DNA from: Salmonirosea aquatica
Lineage (GTDB): Bacteria; Bacteroidota; Bacteroidia; Cytophagales; Spirosomataceae
Direction: 5' to 3'
Assembly: GCF_009296315.1 (NCBI RefSeq)
Contig: NZ_WHLY01000002.1
Coordinates: forward strand, 930,001-994,000
Length of the DNA stretch: 64,000 nt
The notes below the pieces were generated by a model, which was given only the letters and a program-made list of their open reading frames with translations, was not told the origin of the DNA and did no database searches. Of this stretch, positions 61,355 to 64,000 are shown piece after piece. Numbering within the stretch: position 1 is the stretch's first letter; every line of letters starts with the position of its first letter. A program made the position numbers and the translations under genes.

Positions 61355-62152
61355 CTACATCCAGGTAAAGTCGTTACGTAAGCCTTTAAACGACTTCAAA
61401 TCCATTTCCAAAGCCCCGATCCACAAATCCACTTCCACTTTTACGGGTACCTTGTTTTCGTCGTCGGACACCCATATACGAACCGAATCATCGCCTTTAA
61501 ACAGCTTGTTATTAGGCATGACCGGGTTGAGCTTGATGACCCGAATTTTCCCGAACTTCGTCTTGATTACGTCCTTACCCCGGTACCGTACTCGCATGGG
61601 GTACACCTCGCCTGAGAAAAAGGTAGGTACCTCAATCAACTGACCTTCGCTCAGGCGGTCAAAATTCATGGTACGCAGAAAATAGTAGCCGCTGATCACG
61701 TCATGGACATTATCAGGTACCTTGAATGACTTTTTTTCTTCCTTGTCGTCCAGGTACACTACGTCGCTACCGTGGTTGAAAGTCAGCGTTTCCTGTTTCC
61801 GGTACTTGTTCTCTTCAATATTCTGTTGGAACATCTGCGGCAAAATAGCCGACGTGTCGATGTAGGACCGCCATTGGTCACGCACCCGCGACACCAGATC
61901 AAAAGCTCCTACGGTGCGGCCCGTGACGTTCACGCGGTAGCAGGGACGATTGTTGACCCTCACTAAAGAATTGGCCACCTCCACTTTCGCTTCCGCCGCA
62001 TTGATGAATCCGTAATGCACGCGGTACTCGATGCGTTCGCCGGTACCAAAACTACTATTGGGAACCTGACGGTAGGTGTCCTTCATCCGGAAGGCGGTTA
62101 CGCCCAGCGCCAGGCCTGCAAAGATTAAGATGATTAGCTGTTTGTGTTTCAT
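61355..62152 (-). CDS. DUF3108 domain-containing exported protein
   Basis: The 265-residue protein has a signal peptide or N-terminal anchor (about 4-20, KQLIILIFAGLALGVTAF). The DUF3108 pattern follows: GERIEYRVHYGFINAAEA, VTGRTVGAFDLVSRVRDQW, SGYYFLRTMNF, and KFGKIRVIKLNPVMPN near the end. The family is periplasmic or outer-membrane associated and of unknown function. It is the last gene of a minus-strand group (aminopeptidase 34 nt upstream), terminated by the hairpin at 61226-61261. Confidence 0.9.
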   Translation of the reverse strand: MKHKQLIILIFAGLALGVTAFRMKDTYRQVPNSSFGTGERIEYRVHYGFINAAEAKVEVANSLVRVNNRPCYRVNVTGRTVGAFDLVSRVRDQWRSYIDTSAILPQMFQQNIEENKYRKQETLTFNHGSDVVYLDDKEEKKSFKVPDNVHDVISGYYFLRTMNFDRLSEGQLIEVPTFFSGEVYPMRVRYRGKDVIKTKFGKIRVIKLNPVMPNNKLFKGDDSVRIWVSDDENKVPVKVEVDLWIGALEMDLKSFKGLRNDFTWM

Positions 62153-62186
62153 AGTTCCCTAATTTTCATAGCTGTGAAGGGCTTTC

Positions 62187-63221
62187 TTACAGGGATGGGT
62201 ACTTATCTTTCAGATACTTCATGTACTTTTTAAAATCCCCGCCAAATTTTTGCTCAAACTCTTTTCGAAATGTGTTCTGCTTCGACTTATAGGTCTGATA
62301 CCCTATAAAATACGCATTATTCGGCAGTTTGGTTTCCGTGCTATCGGCTTTCTTACTGAACGTCACCTGACCAGCCAGTAGTGTATCGGCCGAGGAAACG
62401 ATCTGTCGAATCAGATTCCTTTTAAGGGTATCCTTCCGTACTTCCACTTTCTGATCCCTGAACGTGGCATACAAACTATCCAGTTGCCGACCTCCCCGCA
62501 AGATATGCTGCGAATAGGCATCGTTGTACTTTTTGGAGAATTCGTATTTTTTCAATTCTTCTGATTCCGGACCGTATTTGTAGGTAAGAAAACGGATCGC
62601 TCCCCAATCGCCAACGAAGCTCGCCAGGTTCTCGTTCAATTCCAGATTGTTTTTCACAAAAAGCGTTCCGTGGGTCAATTCGTGTAAAATCAGGTTCGTC
62701 AGGCTACCCTGAGAACGGTACAACATGCTGGATAAAATGGGGTCCTTAAGGTACCCTAGCGTCGACCAGGCCGACACTTCATTAATGTCCGTGTCGTACC
62801 CCGCCTGAATCAGTTCAGCCTCCTGCTGATTGGCTTTTTCCTCCTCAAAAAACCCCTTGTAGGGAAAGGTACCCACCAGCGGAAACTTCCATTCTTTGGC
62901 GGCCAGTTTGTACCGCTCCGATGCCGTCACGACCCACAGAATGGGCTTACCGTGCTGATTGTAGAATGTCGTATAGTTTTTCGAAGGATTGAGCCCCAGC
63001 GAATCCACGCCGAACTTTTTAATTTCCTGAATTAACGCGATGCGCCGTTTGAGCGAATCGGGGAAGGCTGGATCAGCCATGACTTCCTCCACATCCTGGA
63101 CGTTCCTGAGAATGTGGATTTGCCCCGAAGCCTGCCACCAGCCATAGCGGATTTCATTACGATAAAACAAGCCTACAAGAATGAGTACCAGTAAGGTCCC
63201 CCAGGCAATGGTTTTGAGCAT
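62187..63221 (-). CDS. Predicted zinc aminopeptidase (PF10023-type)
   Basis: A 344-residue protein from ATG 63221 (MLKTIAWGTLLVLILVGLF, an N-terminal membrane anchor); the frame extends 38 residues upstream without conserved content. The peptidase core has LILHELTHGTLFVKNNLELNENLASF: HELTH supplies the zinc-binding HExxH and NENLASF the distal Glu. WVVTASERYKLAAKEWKFP and a GYLKDPILSSMLYR block are also typical. It probably acts on peptides in the periplasm. It lies 34 nt upstream of the DUF3108 gene and is likely co-transcribed with it. Confidence 0.87.
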   Translation of the reverse strand: MLKTIAWGTLLVLILVGLFYRNEIRYGWWQASGQIHILRNVQDVEEVMADPAFPDSLKRRIALIQEIKKFGVDSLGLNPSKNYTTFYNQHGKPILWVVTASERYKLAAKEWKFPLVGTFPYKGFFEEEKANQQEAELIQAGYDTDINEVSAWSTLGYLKDPILSSMLYRSQGSLTNLILHELTHGTLFVKNNLELNENLASFVGDWGAIRFLTYKYGPESEELKKYEFSKKYNDAYSQHILRGGRQLDSLYATFRDQKVEVRKDTLKRNLIRQIVSSADTLLAGQVTFSKKADSTETKLPNNAYFIGYQTYKSKQNTFRKEFEQKFGGDFKKYMKYLKDKYPSL

Positions 63222-63402
63222 ATTCGAAGCAGTAAGTTTAAAATCACCCGCCCGAAAAATCTGAAAGGCGGTTGGCCGGTCAAATGTAGGATCATTTCTG
63301 CTTTGCCCAAAACCTACACAAAAAAGCCTTGCCAATTCATGCAGCTGGTGCGCATTAATCGGGCAAAGGCCAGGCAGTAAATCGACTTTCCAAGAACTGC
63401 TT

Positions 63403-64000
63403 TTACATGTATTTCAAGTCGTTATTGGCTTTCAGCTTGATCACGTGTAGTGCGTTTAATAGCCTGATGAGCGGGTAGGTAGGATCGAATTCATGCCATT
63501 TGATGCCAAAATTGGCCCGGCCGCCGAACTTGTGGTGGTTGTTGTGGTAGGACTCGCCCATCATCAGGAAATCGAAGGGTATCAGATTCTTCGCCGTATC
63601 GTCCACCTTGAAATTCACGTAACCATATCGGTGGGCGTACCAATTGATAATCACGCCATGCACGGGGCCCATCAGGTAGTGAATAGGCAGCAACAGGAAC
63701 ATCCACCAGGCCGTGGCAAAATGTATGTAAAAAAGTGTGTAAAGTACCCCCCAGCCTAAACGCGAAACCCAGGAGTCGCCCAGCCGCTCCATAAACGCCC
63801 AGTGAGGTACCCCTCTTTTAAATTTCGGCTCAATAGTATCCTGATGATTCAAAATGGTGTTGTAGTAGTTTTTGGTTTTCCACATCATGTCCACTACGCT
63901 ACTCGAGAAACCCGGCGAATGGGGGTCTTCTTCGGTGTCGGCATAGGCATGGTGCAGCCGGTGCATGACCCCGTACGCGTAAGGGCTCAGAAACGATGAT
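63403..64000 (-). CDS. Acyl-CoA / fatty acid desaturase, N-terminal end cut off by window
   Basis: The frame is open through base 64000 (SSFLSPYAYGVMHRLHH), so about 199 C-terminal residues are visible. Two histidine boxes of the membrane desaturase family are present: HRLHH near the left edge and HNNHH (MGESYHNNHHKFGG) near the end. A further HGVIINWYAHRYGY lies between them. Two membrane segments lie between the boxes (about LGWGVLYTLFYIHFATAW and MFLLLPIHYLMG). It inserts a double bond in acyl chains using a di-iron centre. The first His box lies outside. Confidence 0.92.
   Translation of the reverse strand, partial: SSFLSPYAYGVMHRLHHAYADTEEDPHSPGFSSSVVDMMWKTKNYYNTILNHQDTIEPKFKRGVPHWAFMERLGDSWVSRLGWGVLYTLFYIHFATAWWMFLLLPIHYLMGPVHGVIINWYAHRYGYVNFKVDDTAKNLIPFDFLMMGESYHNNHHKFGGRANFGIKWHEFDPTYPLIRLLNALHVIKLKANNDLKYM

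Overview
The window is a gene-dense stretch of chromosome from a Bacteroidota bacterium, most likely a Cytophagales/Spirosomataceae relative (Dyadobacter- or Persicitalea-like; this placement is inference). The evidence is a SusC/SusD pair, a T9SS-sorted gliding-motility-type C-terminal domain, Bacteroidota -33/-7 promoters (TTG, about 19 nt, TAnnTTTG), few Shine-Dalgarno sites, a suf operon ending in a SufT-like protein and a bacilliredoxin, and B12-dependent methylmalonyl-CoA mutase. Base composition is near 48 % GC. I saw no rRNA, tRNA, CRISPR array, insertion sequence or prophage.

Layout: 1-4.2 kb holds the end of an LpxR-like outer-membrane lipid A deacylase, a VOC/glyoxalase protein and a large secreted Fn3/CHU_C protein. 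4.2-7.2 kb is a methionine unit (metY, metX) led by a SAM-I riboswitch with its own terminator. 7.3-10.5 kb holds a DciA/DUF721 protein and a probable operon of Kir-type K+ channel, LD-carboxypeptidase and SDR enzyme. 10.9-15.7 kb is a SusC/SusD nutrient-uptake pair with a palindrome over its promoter. 15.8-20.2 kb is a two-gene RND efflux pump. 20.9-25.2 kb is a hydroxyproline-degradation cluster with a divergent AraC regulator. 25.5-31.4 kb is a sigma-54 signalling operon (rpoN, NtrC-type activator, two PAS histidine kinases), followed by a CHASE3 kinase and single-domain response regulators.

33.5-40.4 kb is a run of small envelope or stress proteins (YtxH, holin-like, coiled-coil lipoprotein, DUF2383, AI-2E family transporter) with a GH13 branching-type enzyme. 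40.6-43.1 kb is an arginine deiminase/citrulline hydrolase pair. 43.3-48.2 kb is a suf operon (sufC, D, S, E, SufT-like, bacilliredoxin) lacking sufB, in which sufS is split by a one-base shift in a G run. 48.4-51.4 kb holds vWA, LysM/BON and universal stress proteins. 51.8-55.0 kb holds a degenerate-Nudix regulator, an ECF-like sigma factor and glpD. 55.0-58.6 kb is mutAB, divergent from dnaA at 58.8 kb. dnaA is followed directly by a FemAB/GNAT-like gene, then by DUF3108, a zinc aminopeptidase and a truncated acyl-CoA desaturase on the minus strand.

The most unusual DNA-level signal is the palindrome GGTACC. I counted about 100 copies by eye, against about 15 expected from composition. It occurs in all reading frames, on genes of both strands and between genes, like the highly iterated palindromes of cyanobacteria.
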